Shown here: piece after piece, positions 8,089-16,354 of the stretch
How the letters are laid out: every line of letters begins with the position of its first letter
How positions within the stretch are numbered: the stretch's first letter is position 1
NCBI RefSeq assembly: GCF_013694105.1
Contig: NZ_JACEFG010000002.1
Span: 1,054,001 to 1,118,000, forward strand
Source of the DNA: Halobacillus locisalis
GTDB taxonomy: Bacteria; Bacillota; Bacilli; Bacillales; Halobacillaceae
Direction: 5' to 3'
Length of the DNA stretch: 64,000 nucleotides
Translations under genes and position numbers: made by a program
The notes under the pieces: model-generated
The model's database searches: none
What the model was told of the DNA's origin: nothing
Seen by the model: the letters and a program-made list of their open reading frames with translations, nothing else

Positions 8089-8584
8089 AAGAAGATAAGC
8101 GTTGGGGATTCGTCCATTCTATGTAAGATTCCCCTGTTAATAAATGAAACGTTTCGATTCGATCAGGTAACGCATGGAACATGTGGTAAGAACATTGGAT
8201 AGCGGACTTACGATAAAGCTTCATTTCCTCAGGGTCTCTTTCAATGACAAACTTTTTAAAGGTCCTCTCTTGCTGATGTTCCTCAATGATGACATGATTC
8301 AGCGTCAACTTTTCTTCTCTCTCAAACGTCTCCCAGTATTTGCAGAACCAAGACAGGTCTGGTTTATGATCGATGGTTTGTTGAAGAAGATGGTCTATGA
8401 TTTGGGCTAACTGAAGGTAATAGCATCCAAAGTCAGGGAAATTGGAATGATTCAGTTGTTTTTGCTTTCGTTCAATCAATTGTAATATTCGAATGGTAGA
8501 CCGATTCTCAGCAGGCCATTGGTACACGAGTTCAATAACATCATCTACGAATAACTGGAGTTCTTCCTTCCAAGTCACCTTCAT
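8087..8584 (-). CDS. Conserved hypothetical protein under a Fur-box promoter
   Basis: A 165-residue soluble protein that I do not recognise. It is rich in aromatic and charged residues (WKEELQLFVDDVIELVYQW at the start; SWFCKYWETFEREEKL in the middle; IQCSYHMFHALPDR near the end) and has no signal peptide, membrane helix or known cofactor motif. Predicted secondary structure looks mostly helical. The ATG has GGAGGTG 8 bases upstream. The promoter carries a nearly perfect Fur box, which suggests a role under iron limitation. It stands alone between the fru operon and divergent secG. The gene is probably real; the function is open. Confidence 0.75.
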   Translation of the reverse strand: MKVTWKEELQLFVDDVIELVYQWPAENRSTIRILQLIERKQKQLNHSNFPDFGCYYLQLAQIIDHLLQQTIDHKPDLSWFCKYWETFEREEKLTLNHVIIEEHQQERTFKKFVIERDPEEMKLYRKSAIQCSYHMFHALPDRIETFHLLTGESYIEWTNPQRLSS

Positions 8585-8615
8585 AGAATCACCTCCGTAA
8601 TTATAATGTACGTAT

Positions 8616-8645
8616 ATATTAATTGAAAATGATTATCAATGTCAA
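8616..8645 (-). promoter_or_regulatory. Promoter with an embedded Fur box
   Basis: On the minus strand, -35 TTGACA (8640-8645) and -10 TAATAT (8616-8621) are 18 bases apart. The spacer holds the 19-bp palindrome at 8622-8640, read on the plus strand as ATTGAAAATGATTATCAAT. It matches the 7-1-7 Fur consensus TGATAAT-N-ATTATCA at 13 of 14 positions. Iron-loaded Fur would block this promoter directly. The box also lies ~25-40 bases upstream of the secG promoter. Confidence 0.82.
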
Positions 8646-8662
8646 TCGAATTGAGAATATTG

Positions 8663-8691
8663 TTGATGAAGGCTATGTTTTGTGCTACATT
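8663..8691 (+). promoter_or_regulatory. secG promoter
   Basis: -35 TTGATG (8663-8668), a 17-base spacer and -10 TACATT (8686-8691), about 40 bases before the secG start. Confidence 0.6.
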
Positions 8692-8732
8692 TAAACTAGT
8701 CATTTGTACGTCTTTAGGAGGTGTGGCACATC

Positions 8733-8966
8733 ATGGAAACACTCGCAATTACGTTATTAACGATTGATACAATTGCTTTGATTGCTCTTGTCTTGCTACA
8801 GTCAGGGAAAAGCGCTGGTTTATCTGGAGCGATTTCTGGTGGAGCGGAGCAAATGTTTGGGAAACAAAAAGCACGAGGCATCGATGCGGTTTTGCATAAA
8901 GCAACGATTGTAACAGGTGTATTATTCTTCGTGTTGGCTTTCTTATCCGCTTATATTTTAGGCTAA
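8733..8966 (+). CDS. secG: Protein translocase subunit SecG
   Basis: SecG is the small third subunit of the SecYEG export channel in the cytoplasmic membrane. The 77-residue product has two hydrophobic helices (~3-22 and ~54-75) joined by the conserved loop [23 protein letters not shown], which is the family signature. The ATG at 8733 follows AGGAGGT by 10 bases; a GTG four codons upstream overlaps the ribosome site and is rejected. The order secG-est-rnr-smpB-ssrA is the same as in B. subtilis (secG-yvaK-rnr-smpB-ssrA). Confidence 0.96.
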   Translation: METLAITLLTIDTIALIALVLLQSGKSAGLSGAISGGAEQMFGKQKARGIDAVLHKATIVTGVLFFVLAFLSAYILG

Positions 8967-8985
8967 GATCAAATATAGGTTGAAC

Positions 8986-9014
8986 AAACCGCGCTTATTC
9001 AAGCGCGGTTTTTC
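8986..9014 (+). terminator. Terminator after secG
   Basis: Arms AAACCGCGCTT and AAGCGCGGTTT with a tight loop, followed by T residues, so secG can be transcribed separately from the esterase gene. Confidence 0.9.
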
Positions 9015-9152
9015 TATATCTGAGTCCTTTACCATTTATATGAAAAAAAACGATGTGTTTGGCCACCTTAAAATAGTGGGATAAAATAGAAACCGCTCTT
9101 AATAAGAATGAAATTTATAAATAAGGAAATAGATGAAGTAAGGAGAATGACA

Positions 9153-9896
9153 ATGAAAATTAAACAACCCCAACCATTTACGTTTGAAGCAGGCGAACGT
9201 GCGGTATTATTATTACATGGATTTACAGGACATTCCGCTGATGTGCGGATGATTGGAAGATATTTGCAAAAGAACGGATACACCACACATGCACCAATTT
9301 ATAGAGGGCATGGCCAGGAATTGGAGGCGCTGATTGATGCTCGTCCTGACGAGTGGTGGGCAGATGTGATGGATGCGCTCAATCACTTGAGAGAACTCGG
9401 TTATGAGAAGATTGCGGTAGCAGGCTTGTCATTAGGCGGAGTATTGAGTCTTAAGTTAGCCTACTCAGAGCCGATTAAGGGTGTCATCACGATGTGTGCT
9501 CCTATGTTCTTCGATAATGAGAAACAATTAACACAGGGCTTTCAAGCGAAAGCGAAACAGTACAAGCAATTAGAAGGTAAGGACCAAGCTACAATCGACC
9601 AAGAAATCGAAGAAATGCTGAAAGAGTCTGAACCGATGTTCAAAGAACTGGGCAGTCTTATTGAAAACGTCCATGACGAGGTCGATCAAATCTACACACC
9701 GACTTTTGTCGTACAGGCTGAGCAAGATGAGATGATCAACACTGAGAGTGCGAATTATATTTATGAACAAGTTGAAACCGATCAAAAAGATATAAAATGG
9801 TACAAAAACTCTGGACACGTCATTACGATGGATAAAGAAAAGGAACAGCTTCATGAAGATATTCTAGCTTTTCTTGAATCCTTAGATTGGTCATAA
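9153..9896 (+). CDS. est: Carboxylesterase (Est30/YvaK type)
   Basis: A 248-residue alpha/beta hydrolase that cleaves short-chain carboxyl esters. Visible features are the oxyanion segment [12 protein letters not shown] (residues ~19-30), the nucleophile elbow GLSLGG with Ser93, the acid region [10 protein letters not shown] and the catalytic His in SGHVITMD near the end. This layout and length match the Geobacillus Est30 and B. subtilis YvaK proteins. The start is the second ATG of the pair after AAGGAG: it has an 8-base spacing, whereas the first touches the ribosome site. It lies between secG and rnr, as in B. subtilis. Confidence 0.93.
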   Translation: MKIKQPQPFTFEAGERAVLLLHGFTGHSADVRMIGRYLQKNGYTTHAPIYRGHGQELEALIDARPDEWWADVMDALNHLRELGYEKIAVAGLSLGGVLSLKLAYSEPIKGVITMCAPMFFDNEKQLTQGFQAKAKQYKQLEGKDQATIDQEIEEMLKESEPMFKELGSLIENVHDEVDQIYTPTFVVQAEQDEMINTESANYIYEQVETDQKDIKWYKNSGHVITMDKEKEQLHEDILAFLESLDWS

Positions 9897-9935
9897 ACAG
9901 AGTATTGTCCTCATACCGAAGGAGGTAAGGCGAAA

Positions 9936-12236
9936 ATGAACGAACAATTGAAGCAACAAATCTTAGACTTTTTTAAAGAAACCGCGTCCAAACCATTATC
10001 GGTGCAGGAACTCGAAGACGCTATGGCCCTTGAAGACGCTGCTGGCTTCAGGGAACTGATGAAAACCTTGAATGCTCTAGAAGAAGAAGGGGAGCTCGTC
10101 CGTACAAGGAAGAATCGCTTTGGATTACCGGAAAAGATGAACCTCATTCGCGGACGGATTCAAATGCACGCGAAAGGGTTTGCTTTTCTTATTCCAGACG
10201 AAGAAGACAAGGACGATGTCTATCTACACCACTCTGATTTACATTCTGCAATGAACAATGACAAAGTCCTTGTCCGTATTGAAAAAAGGGATGACGATGG
10301 ACAACGCCCAGAAGGTACGGTCATTCGGATTTTAGAACGCGCAACGACCCGAGTAGTCGGAACGTATGAGTCCAGTCGTAATTTCGGATTCGTCATTGCC
10401 GATGATAAACGAATACCGAATGACATCTTCATTCCAAAAGGTCAAACGAACGGAGCCGTTGACGGCCATAAAGTGATTGTGAATATCACCAAGTTCCCGG
10501 AAGATCGAATGAGCGCTGAAGGGGAGATCGTTGAGATTCTTGGACATAAGAATGATCCAGGCATCGACATCATCTCTATCATCTATAAACACGGAATTAA
10601 AGTGGATTTCCCTAATGAAGTGTTAGAACAAGCAGCCGAAACCCCTGATCAAATTTCAGAAGATGAAATTAAAAACCGTCGTGATTTGCGTGATGAAACG
10701 ATTGTGACGATCGACGGAGCGGATGCGAAAGACTTAGATGATGCGGTCATGGTGAAAAAATTGGACAATGGTAACTACAAGCTTGGCGTCCATATTGCTG
10801 ACGTAACATATTATGTCGATGAGAACTCTCCGATTGACAAGGAAGCGAGAGAACGAGCAACGAGTGTGTACTTAGTGGATCGTGTTATTCCGATGATTCC
10901 TCATCGTCTATCGAATGGCATTTGCTCACTGAATCCAAAAGTCGACCGTCTGACGTTATCTTGTGAGATGGAAATCGATAAAAATGGAGATGTCGTTGGA
11001 CATGAGATATTCCAAAGTGTAATCAAGACAACAGAGCGTATGACGTATAAAGACGTCAACAGCATTCTGCAAGATCAGGATCCTGATCTTATGGAGAAAT
11101 ATAAAAATCTTGTTCCAATGTTCCAAGAGATGGAAGGATTAGCGAAGACACTCCGCGGCAAACGAATGGGACGTGGAGCGATTGACTTTGACTTCAAGGA
11201 AGCAGGCGTCGTAGTAGATGAAGAAGGTAAAGCAGTCGATGTTCGCTTGCGTGAACGTTCTGTTGCTGAGCGATTAATTGAAGAATTCATGTTGGCAGCG
11301 AACGAAACGGTAGCGGAACATTTCCACTGGATGGACGTACCGTTTATCCACCGTATTCACCAAGACCCGGATGAAAGCAAACTGCAGAACTTCTTCGAGT
11401 TTGTTGCGAATATGGGGTATGTCGTGAAAGGAACGGCTGATAATGTCCACCCTCAAGCCTTACAGAAAGTGTTGGAAGAAGTAAAAGGCACACAAGAGGA
11501 TATGATTATTTCGAAATTGATGCTTCGTTCCATGCAACAAGCGAAATATGATCCTCAAGGTCTTGGTCACTTTGGACTTGCGACAGACTTCTATACACAC
11601 TTCACGTCACCGATCCGTCGTTATCCAGACTTGATCGTCCATCGTCTGATTCGTACGTATTTAGTTGAAGAGAAATTGGATGATCGAACGCGTAAGCATT
11701 GGAAAGATCAGATGCCGGAAATCGCCCGTCACTCTTCTGAGATGGAGCGAGCGGCCGTCGATGCTGAGAGAGAAACGGATGATTTAAAGAAAGCGGAATT
11801 CATGCAAGATAAAATCGGTGAAGAGTACGAAGGCGTCATCAGCTCTGTCACAAGCTTCGGCATGTTTGTAGAATTACCGAATACAGTCGAAGGTCTTGTT
11901 CATGTCAGTACATTGACAGACGACTATTATCACTTCCACGAAAAGCAATTCGCGATGATTGGTGAGCGTACAGGAAATGTCTTCCGTATTGGTGATGAAG
12001 TAACGATTCGTGTTACTAATGTGAATTTGGATGAACGTGTCGTTGATTTTGAAATTGACGGGATGAAGCCTAGAAAAGAGAGACCACGTCCAGCTAGGCC
12101 AAAAAATATCGAATCTAAATCAAAAGAAAAAGGTGCACCGGATCGTAAAAAGAAAAAGAAGAAAAAGCAAAAAGGCAACAAACCGTTCTATCGTAATAAA
12201 GGAGTGCCGAAAAAAGGTACGAAAAAGAAAAAATAA
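9936..12236 (+). CDS. rnr: Ribonuclease R
   Basis: A 766-residue 3'-5' exoribonuclease that degrades structured RNA and works with tmRNA-SmpB in removing defective messages. Domains in order: an N-terminal winged helix (~1-70), two cold-shock OB folds (~75-235), the RNB catalytic domain with [12 protein letters not shown] (residues ~259-270, metal-binding aspartates) and [21 protein letters not shown], an S1 domain (~625-710) and a very lysine-rich tail. The start has GAAGGAGGTAAG upstream. It precedes smpB and ssrA at a short distance, broken here by two oppositely oriented genes. Confidence 0.97.
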   Translation: MNEQLKQQILDFFKETASKPLSVQELEDAMALEDAAGFRELMKTLNALEEEGELVRTRKNRFGLPEKMNLIRGRIQMHAKGFAFLIPDEEDKDDVYLHHSDLHSAMNNDKVLVRIEKRDDDGQRPEGTVIRILERATTRVVGTYESSRNFGFVIADDKRIPNDIFIPKGQTNGAVDGHKVIVNITKFPEDRMSAEGEIVEILGHKNDPGIDIISIIYKHGIKVDFPNEVLEQAAETPDQISEDEIKNRRDLRDETIVTIDGADAKDLDDAVMVKKLDNGNYKLGVHIADVTYYVDENSPIDKEARERATSVYLVDRVIPMIPHRLSNGICSLNPKVDRLTLSCEMEIDKNGDVVGHEIFQSVIKTTERMTYKDVNSILQDQDPDLMEKYKNLVPMFQEMEGLAKTLRGKRMGRGAIDFDFKEAGVVVDEEGKAVDVRLRERSVAERLIEEFMLAANETVAEHFHWMDVPFIHRIHQDPDESKLQNFFEFVANMGYVVKGTADNVHPQALQKVLEEVKGTQEDMIISKLMLRSMQQAKYDPQGLGHFGLATDFYTHFTSPIRRYPDLIVHRLIRTYLVEEKLDDRTRKHWKDQMPEIARHSSEMERAAVDAERETDDLKKAEFMQDKIGEEYEGVISSVTSFGMFVELPNTVEGLVHVSTLTDDYYHFHEKQFAMIGERTGNVFRIGDEVTIRVTNVNLDERVVDFEIDGMKPRKERPRPARPKNIESKSKEKGAPDRKKKKKKKQKGNKPFYRNKGVPKKGTKKKK

Positions 12237-12240
12237 AGCA

Positions 12241-12280
12241 AAAAACGCGCAGGGAAGTCCGCTCCCCTGCGCGTTTTTTG
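12241..12280 (+). terminator. Bidirectional terminator after rnr
   Basis: Stem ACGCGCAGGG / CCCTGCGCGT, with A residues before and T residues after. It serves rnr and also the convergent gene at 12289-12708. Confidence 0.9.
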
Positions 12281-12288
12281 TATATTCA

Positions 12289-12708
12289 TTATGCACTGAT
12301 CGCATTTTTGACTTGGTTTACATCCTGTTCATTCAAATGAGCGGCTGTCTGAATTAAATCGACATCGACACACTTGGACCAAGTGGATAACTCGGCTTGA
12401 TCAATTTGGTGATTGTTTGTAACCAGTCCATTGTGGTTGGAGCAAATGTGATAGGAAATAAACAATTTGTCTTTAACGAGCTCAGCATCATGAGCGACGG
12501 AGACGATGGTCCAACGATCTTTTGCTACCTCATTCCAGTCGTCCGCTAGTGTATCTTCTACAGTAGGCTGATAGACATTCGGTTCATTGTGATCGAAAAA
12601 CTGCAAGCGTCCTTTTTCATCTTTGAATATATATCCTTCATCTGTCCATGACTTCCGTGTTAAAGCGTGTCCTTCATCGAGTAGGCGAGCTGCAAATAAA
12701 AAGTTCAT
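12289..12708 (-). CDS. Tad2-like (DUF2829) domain protein
   Basis: A 139-residue protein. Residues ~1-60 (FAARLLDEGHALTRKSW, then YQPTVEDTLADDWNEV) match the DUF2829 pattern of an amphipathic N-terminal helix, a K/R-xxW motif and a closing AxDW. DUF2829 is the family of the phage Thoeris anti-defence protein Tad2, which sequesters cyclic signal nucleotides; stand-alone chromosomal members also exist. The remaining ~75 residues (WTIVSVAHDAELVKDKLFISYHICSNHN onward) form a second part that I do not recognise. The ATG at 12708 is chosen because the promoter at 12750-12778 lies inside a longer TTG-initiated frame. No phage genes are near. Confidence 0.68.
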   Translation of the reverse strand: MNFLFAARLLDEGHALTRKSWTDEGYIFKDEKGRLQFFDHNEPNVYQPTVEDTLADDWNEVAKDRWTIVSVAHDAELVKDKLFISYHICSNHNGLVTNNHQIDQAELSTWSKCVDVDLIQTAAHLNEQDVNQVKNAISA

Positions 12709-12749
12709 TTCAACGTTCCTTTCTTGACCTGTGAATTTTTCCTCTAAGG

Positions 12750-12778
12750 ATTTTATTAACTCTACCAAGCAAAGTCAA
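12750..12778 (-). promoter_or_regulatory. Promoter of the DUF2829 gene
   Basis: Minus strand -35 TTGACT (12773-12778), a 17-base spacer and -10 TAAAAT (12750-12755). Its position excludes the upstream TTG start. Confidence 0.75.
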
Positions 12779-12830
12779 CGGTTGTCACAGAACCATCACA
12801 ATGTAAGGGTTTTAACAGCGGAAAGGGATA

Positions 12831-13691
12831 TTATTTCCAGATGCCGTACAAGATCCATGGTTCTTGTACATCGTATGCAGACAAGTCAGGAATATGCTTG
12901 AACCCTTCAGCAGAGAAATCGATCCAGCATCCTACATTCTCAGGGTTCTTGTTCCAGTGATCAAGCAAAGTTTCGAAAAATCCGGGTTGAGTATAATGAT
13001 CATTCCAAAAGTATTTGACGTGGGAATAATCATATTTTTTTGTATCGTTCTTAATGACGACGAAACGTGATTCGTCCGGGCTTACGTAAAAGGTGGAATC
13101 AGCGATATACTCATCAGTAAACAAGGCATCGTCGTATGGAAAAGGGTAATAGCATTCATATGGGAACATGCCTAGTGCGTTGCTCTCTAGTGAGTTCAAT
13201 AATTCGTGCTTTTTGTTGAGATCCTCGACCTCTGTCCAAACAGGGCCGGGCGTCTGGCCGACTAGCTTGTCTGGTTGGTTTAATGTCAAGTAGTGGATGA
13301 CGGGGCCTTGGTCAATGCCTAACTTTTGCAGGACACGACGGGCTGGAATATTTCCTAAGTGCGTATTGGCACCAATCCAACCGACGTCCGGACGCTCTCT
13401 AAGGTGGTCAATGATAGGTTGAAGTAATTTCGTCGCATGTCCGCGTTGTTGGTAACGCCGGTCACTTCGCAGTCTTCCGAGCATCGCGAATTTATTTTGA
13501 CCGAATAAGCTGTAACCAGCAACAGCCATCATTTGGTCTTCGTGAAAAAGTCCAAAGAGCTCATGGCTATCCGAATCAATCAGCCTGTCAAAAATACGTA
13601 CTACATAATCATCTTCTATTCCCGTATCCATTGCTTGTAAAAGGGGTAAATCATCTATGGTCAGCATTCTTACTTGTGCCACCTGTTCCAT
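12831..13691 (-). CDS. GNAT-family N-acetyltransferase with C-terminal extension
   Basis: A 286-residue acetyl-CoA-dependent acetyltransferase. The GNAT core fills residues ~8-130, with the acetyl-CoA pyrophosphate loop RRYQQRGHATKLL near residue 80 and the following strand GWIGANTHLGNIPARRVLQKLG. The last ~150 residues form an additional domain with many aromatic residues (FPYECYYPFPYDD) and no motif I can name. The start ATG has AGAGGAG upstream. It stands alone between two oppositely placed genes. The acceptor substrate cannot be inferred. Confidence 0.8.
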   Translation of the reverse strand: MEQVAQVRMLTIDDLPLLQAMDTGIEDDYVVRIFDRLIDSDSHELFGLFHEDQMMAVAGYSLFGQNKFAMLGRLRSDRRYQQRGHATKLLQPIIDHLRERPDVGWIGANTHLGNIPARRVLQKLGIDQGPVIHYLTLNQPDKLVGQTPGPVWTEVEDLNKKHELLNSLESNALGMFPYECYYPFPYDDALFTDEYIADSTFYVSPDESRFVVIKNDTKKYDYSHVKYFWNDHYTQPGFFETLLDHWNKNPENVGCWIDFSAEGFKHIPDLSAYDVQEPWILYGIWK

Positions 13692-13855
13692 TTGTATCGC
13701 GCTCCTCTATTCGAACTAGTGCAAAAATATAGTCTCACATATTGAAAGAAAAAGTCCATCATTATAGTTTAAGTATTATGTCCTCGGGGGATGAATTGGA
13801 AATGAGGCTGAAATTTGATAAAATAAAGCGTACGCAATAGAGGAGGAACACCGTT

Positions 13856-14320
13856 ATGCCAAGAGGACAGGGAAAGAGCATTGCCCAGAATAAGAAGGCG
13901 AGACATGATTTTGAGATTGAAGAAACATTTGAAGCGGGAATTGTGCTTCAAGGGACGGAAATTAAGTCGATTCGGAACGGCCGAGTCAATATGAAAGAGA
14001 GTTTCGCACGTGTCAAAGATGGCGAAGTATTCTTGCACAATATGCATATATCCCCTTATGATCAAGGGAATATTCATAATCATGAGCCAACGCGAGCGCG
14101 TAAATTATTGTTGCATCGCAAAGAAATCAATCAATTAATTGGACAAACCCAACAAAAAGGGTATTCATTAGTCCCTTTGAAAATGTATATCAAGAATGGT
14201 GTAGCCAAAGTGTTGATTGGTCTAGGACGCGGTAAGAAGAAATACGATAAGCGTGAAGACTTGAAACGTAAACAACAGAAGCGGGAAATCGATCGGGCAA
14301 TCAAGGAAAGCCTAAAGTAG
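13856..14320 (+). CDS. smpB: SsrA-binding protein SmpB
   Basis: SmpB binds the tRNA-like domain of tmRNA and brings it to stalled ribosomes. The 154-residue product begins with [18 protein letters not shown], holds the family motif [19 protein letters not shown] and ends in the basic helix-forming tail [16 protein letters not shown] that reaches the decoding centre. The start has AGAGGAGGAAC 6-8 bases upstream. The ssrA gene begins 90 bases after the stop, with its own promoter. Confidence 0.97.
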   Translation: MPRGQGKSIAQNKKARHDFEIEETFEAGIVLQGTEIKSIRNGRVNMKESFARVKDGEVFLHNMHISPYDQGNIHNHEPTRARKLLLHRKEINQLIGQTQQKGYSLVPLKMYIKNGVAKVLIGLGRGKKKYDKREDLKRKQQKREIDRAIKESLK

Positions 14321-14322
14321 AC

Positions 14323-14350
14323 TTGAAAAAAAATATGTTTGTGCTATAAT
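14323..14350 (+). promoter_or_regulatory. ssrA promoter
   Basis: -35 TTGAAA (14323-14328), a 16-base spacer and a perfect -10 TATAAT (14345-14350), directly after the smpB stop. The mature tmRNA starts ~54 bases further on, which implies a processed 5' leader. Confidence 0.85.
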
Positions 14351-14410
14351 AGGTATTGTCGCTCAAGACGACAGCACGAATAGAGCTTGACGCTCTGTCT
14401 TAATCCTAAC

Positions 14411-14772
14411 GGGGACGTTACGGATTCGACGGGGATAGGTCGAGCTCGGGTTGCGAGTCGAGGTGACGTCTCGTAAAACGTCATTTGCCTATAATAACTG
14501 GCGAATCTAACGAAAACCTAGCTGTAGCTGCGTAAGTAGTCTATAGCTGATCCTTCCTGGTATCGCCCATGTGCTAGATGAAGGGTCTCAAACTGAAGTG
14601 GGCTACGCGTTTTTCCACCGCCTGAGGAAAAACGAAGAGACTAATCAGGCTAGCTCCTTGGAAGCCAGTCGGTAGGCTGAAGAGGAAGTGAAATATAATA
14701 TATCGACTACGCTTGTAGAAGCCCGAGTGCCGATATCTCCGGACGTGGGTTCGACTCCCACCGTCTCCACCA
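14411..14772 (+). ncRNA. ssrA: Transfer-messenger RNA (tmRNA)
   Basis: tmRNA rescues stalled ribosomes by acting first as tRNA-Ala and then as a short message. The 5' end GGGGACGTTACGGATTCGAC and the 3' end GGTTCGACTCCCACCGTCTC-CACCA form the conserved acceptor stem and T arm. The tag reading frame at 14500-14535 (GGC ... GCG TAA) encodes GESNENLAVAA, so the peptide added after alanine would be A-GESNENLAVAA, ending in the protease signal -VAA. The CCA end is encoded. Pseudoknot stretches follow the tag frame. The extent of ~362 bases is normal for the family. Confidence 0.97.
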
Positions 14773-14797
14773 ATACATATATTGGTGGTTTTTTTAT
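14767..14797 (+). terminator. Terminator after ssrA
   Basis: CCACCAAT / ATTGGTGG stem and a run of T. The 5' arm includes the encoded CCA end of the tmRNA. Confidence 0.85.
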
Positions 14798-14815
14798 GTT
14801 CAAATTTGTGACGTA

Positions 14816-14853
14816 AATCATAAGTTTTCCGTTTGTAAAACTTATGATTTTTT
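14816..14853 (+). terminator. Second, back-up terminator after ssrA
   Basis: Perfect 13-base arms AATCATAAGTTTT and AAAACTTATGATT, followed by more T residues. The two terminators in tandem insulate the copper cluster from ssrA. Confidence 0.75.
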
Positions 14854-14909
14854 TACTATTGTACGAGCTGTTTCTCCAACCCTCGATATATTGGATGAAC
14901 AGACCTCAA

Positions 14910-15044
14910 TTCGGACATTTATCCAAGCGATCCGGACAACAGAAGCACGATTTCAGACTTTCATATGCTTAATCCGGACGAGCGTCCTTTTATATCGGAC
15001 ATTCCCTGTTTATTCGGACACGAGATGCACTTAATAAGACATTT
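14910..15044. repeat. Array 2: seven TCGGACA-like cores on a 21-bp ladder
   Basis: Cores begin at 14911 (TCGGACA), 14932 (CCGGACA), 14953 (TCAGACT), 14974 (CCGGACG), 14995 (TCGGACA), 15014 (TCGGACA) and 15035 (TAAGACA). The steps are 21, 21, 21, 21, 19 and 21, the same order as in array 1 at 7895. The array is more decayed in its core sequence, but the ladder is intact. The 440-base gap 14773-15214 contains two ssrA terminators, this array and the terminator of the next minus-strand gene; I see no gene in it. Confidence 0.78.
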
Positions 15045-15130
15045 ACTCAGCCGTTTTCAAGAAAAAATGGACGTGACCTCACCTCTCTCACTTTAAAAGA
15101 GGACCTCAACATACCCCGTCAAGGTAACAT

Positions 15131-15168
15131 AAAAAGGCCTCTCCAATTACAGCGGAAAGGCCTTTTAA
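15131..15168 (-). terminator. Terminator of the DUF4396 gene
   Basis: AAAAAGGCCT ... AGGCCTTTT stem with a T-rich flank on the minus strand, ~47 bases after the stop codon of the gene. Confidence 0.8.
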
Positions 15169-15214
15169 ATTTTGTCTCTGTAAATCACTTAGAAACTCAC
15201 ATTACCTTTCCTGT

Positions 15215-15871
15215 CTACATCTCCTCTTTGATCCCTTTCCTCACAAGCACCCAGTTAGCTGGATAACTGGTAATAAAACCGAGAATCATGGCAATCTGCA
15301 TCATGAACCAGTAAGTAATTTCATTCGGTTTAGGTGGTTCTGTGAATAATACATAGTGTACAAGGGCCATCCAACCGAACATCCCCACTTCAAAGGCAAT
15401 CAAAGAAAATGAATCGGCTTTTACTGCAGCTTTGATCGACCCCATAACCCCTTTACTTTTATCCATCGGGTAGATAGCGTAAAATTGAAAGATGATACCA
15501 AAGATATAAGCTAAAATGAATTCAACCGTGTAGTGGGCGAACAGGGTTGAACCTGCTATCGTTAAGCCTGTCAGAGCTACTATTGGAACCCCTACTGCGT
15601 CGCCCAGTGTACAGCCAGCTGAACAGTGACTAGTGGATACGAATACTTTCGCCGGACGCCCGCGATGATCATCTATATCCAAGTTCTTAGCTTTTAATCG
15701 TCCCCACTTAAAGTATGTCCAGAGAGCGAATGGTCCAAAAAACCATCCATTGATCGGCCAGACGAAATTCATGATCTTCATCATTTGTGGATGCCTGATT
15801 ACATCAACTATGATGATAAGGGAAGAGAGTAGTCCTGCTGAAAGTGCAATCCATGAAACTATAACTAACAT
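15215..15871 (-). CDS. DUF4396 membrane protein, copper-linked
   Basis: A 218-residue protein with about six membrane helices and the DUF4396 signature HCSAGCTLGD (residues ~80-90), whose His and two Cys suggest metal or thiol chemistry. The family has no settled function, but its neighbours here (divergent csoR-copA-copZ) suggest copper handling or transport. The start ATG at 15869-15871 follows AGAGGTG; a longer frame of 22 more codons without a ribosome site is rejected. The gap to csoR is only 153 bases and holds the CsoR operator, so both directions may respond to copper. Confidence 0.78.
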   Translation of the reverse strand: MLVIVSWIALSAGLLSSLIIIVDVIRHPQMMKIMNFVWPINGWFFGPFALWTYFKWGRLKAKNLDIDDHRGRPAKVFVSTSHCSAGCTLGDAVGVPIVALTGLTIAGSTLFAHYTVEFILAYIFGIIFQFYAIYPMDKSKGVMGSIKAAVKADSFSLIAFEVGMFGWMALVHYVLFTEPPKPNEITYWFMMQIAMILGFITSYPANWVLVRKGIKEEM

Positions 15872-15970
15872 ACAATCACCTCTTTGTTTTAGTACAATAC
15901 TGTTCACATACCCAGTAATGGTATTTTTTAAAACCAAAGTAACTAGAGGTTGGTATAATGATCACAACTG

Positions 15971-16000
15971 TTGACTAATAATACCGTATAGGGGTATTGT
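15971..16000 (+). promoter_or_regulatory. csoR-copA-copZ promoter with CsoR operator
   Basis: -35 TTGACT (15971-15976) and -10 TATTGT (15995-16000), spacing 18. Between them lies TACCGTATAGGGGTAT (15982-15997), which resembles the known CsoR operator (TACCC..GGGTA type). Apo-CsoR bound here would block RNA polymerase. Confidence 0.82.
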
Positions 16001-16024
16001 AGCTATTAAGGGAGGAAATTGATA

Positions 16025-16342
16025 ATGAACGAACAATACTTACCCGAGGCTAGTAATAAGAAACCCGTAAAACCGAGAACAGTACAAGAGAAAGAAGCTG
16101 TCATGAACCGCTTGAAACGTATAGAAGGACAGGTAAGAGGAATTCAAAAAATGGTTGAGGATGATCGCTATTGTGTTGATGTTCTGATCCAAATATCAGC
16201 TATAAATAAGGCGTTAGATAAAGTCGGCCATTCATTACTGGAACGTCATACACATCATTGTGTGGCAAGTGCCATCAAAAATGGAAATGGCGAGGAAGCC
16301 ATTGACGAGTTAATGAAAGTGATCCAGCAATTCTCCAAATAG
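16025..16342 (+). CDS. csoR: Copper-sensing repressor CsoR
   Basis: CsoR is an all-helical tetrameric repressor released from DNA by Cu(I). The 105-residue product has the family core ERLKRIEGQVRGI-like NRLKRIEGQVRGIQKMVE and the Cu(I) ligands Cys in RYCVDVLIQ and His-Cys in HTHHCVASAI. The ATG at 16025 follows GGAGG by 8 bases; a TTG two codons earlier is rejected. copA starts 12 bases after the stop. CsoR probably controls its own operon and also copB through a second operator at 19090. Confidence 0.95.
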   Translation: MNEQYLPEASNKKPVKPRTVQEKEAVMNRLKRIEGQVRGIQKMVEDDRYCVDVLIQISAINKALDKVGHSLLERHTHHCVASAIKNGNGEEAIDELMKVIQQFSK

Positions 16343-16354
16343 GAGGTCATGTCA

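Noticed and set aside
7830-8090. 86-codon open frame over the first 21-bp ladder
   Set aside because: The 7-residue periodicity of the translation comes from the 21-base step; there is no ribosome site and it ends in a terminator hairpin.
7895-15044. TCGGACA ladders as CRISPR arrays
   Set aside because: The repeated part is only 7-10 bases, spacers are ~11-14 bases, no cas genes are present and repeats are imperfect.
14773-15214. Integration site (att) at the end of ssrA
   Set aside because: I found no second copy of the ssrA 3' end within the window and no integrase gene, so an island boundary is not supported by direct evidence.
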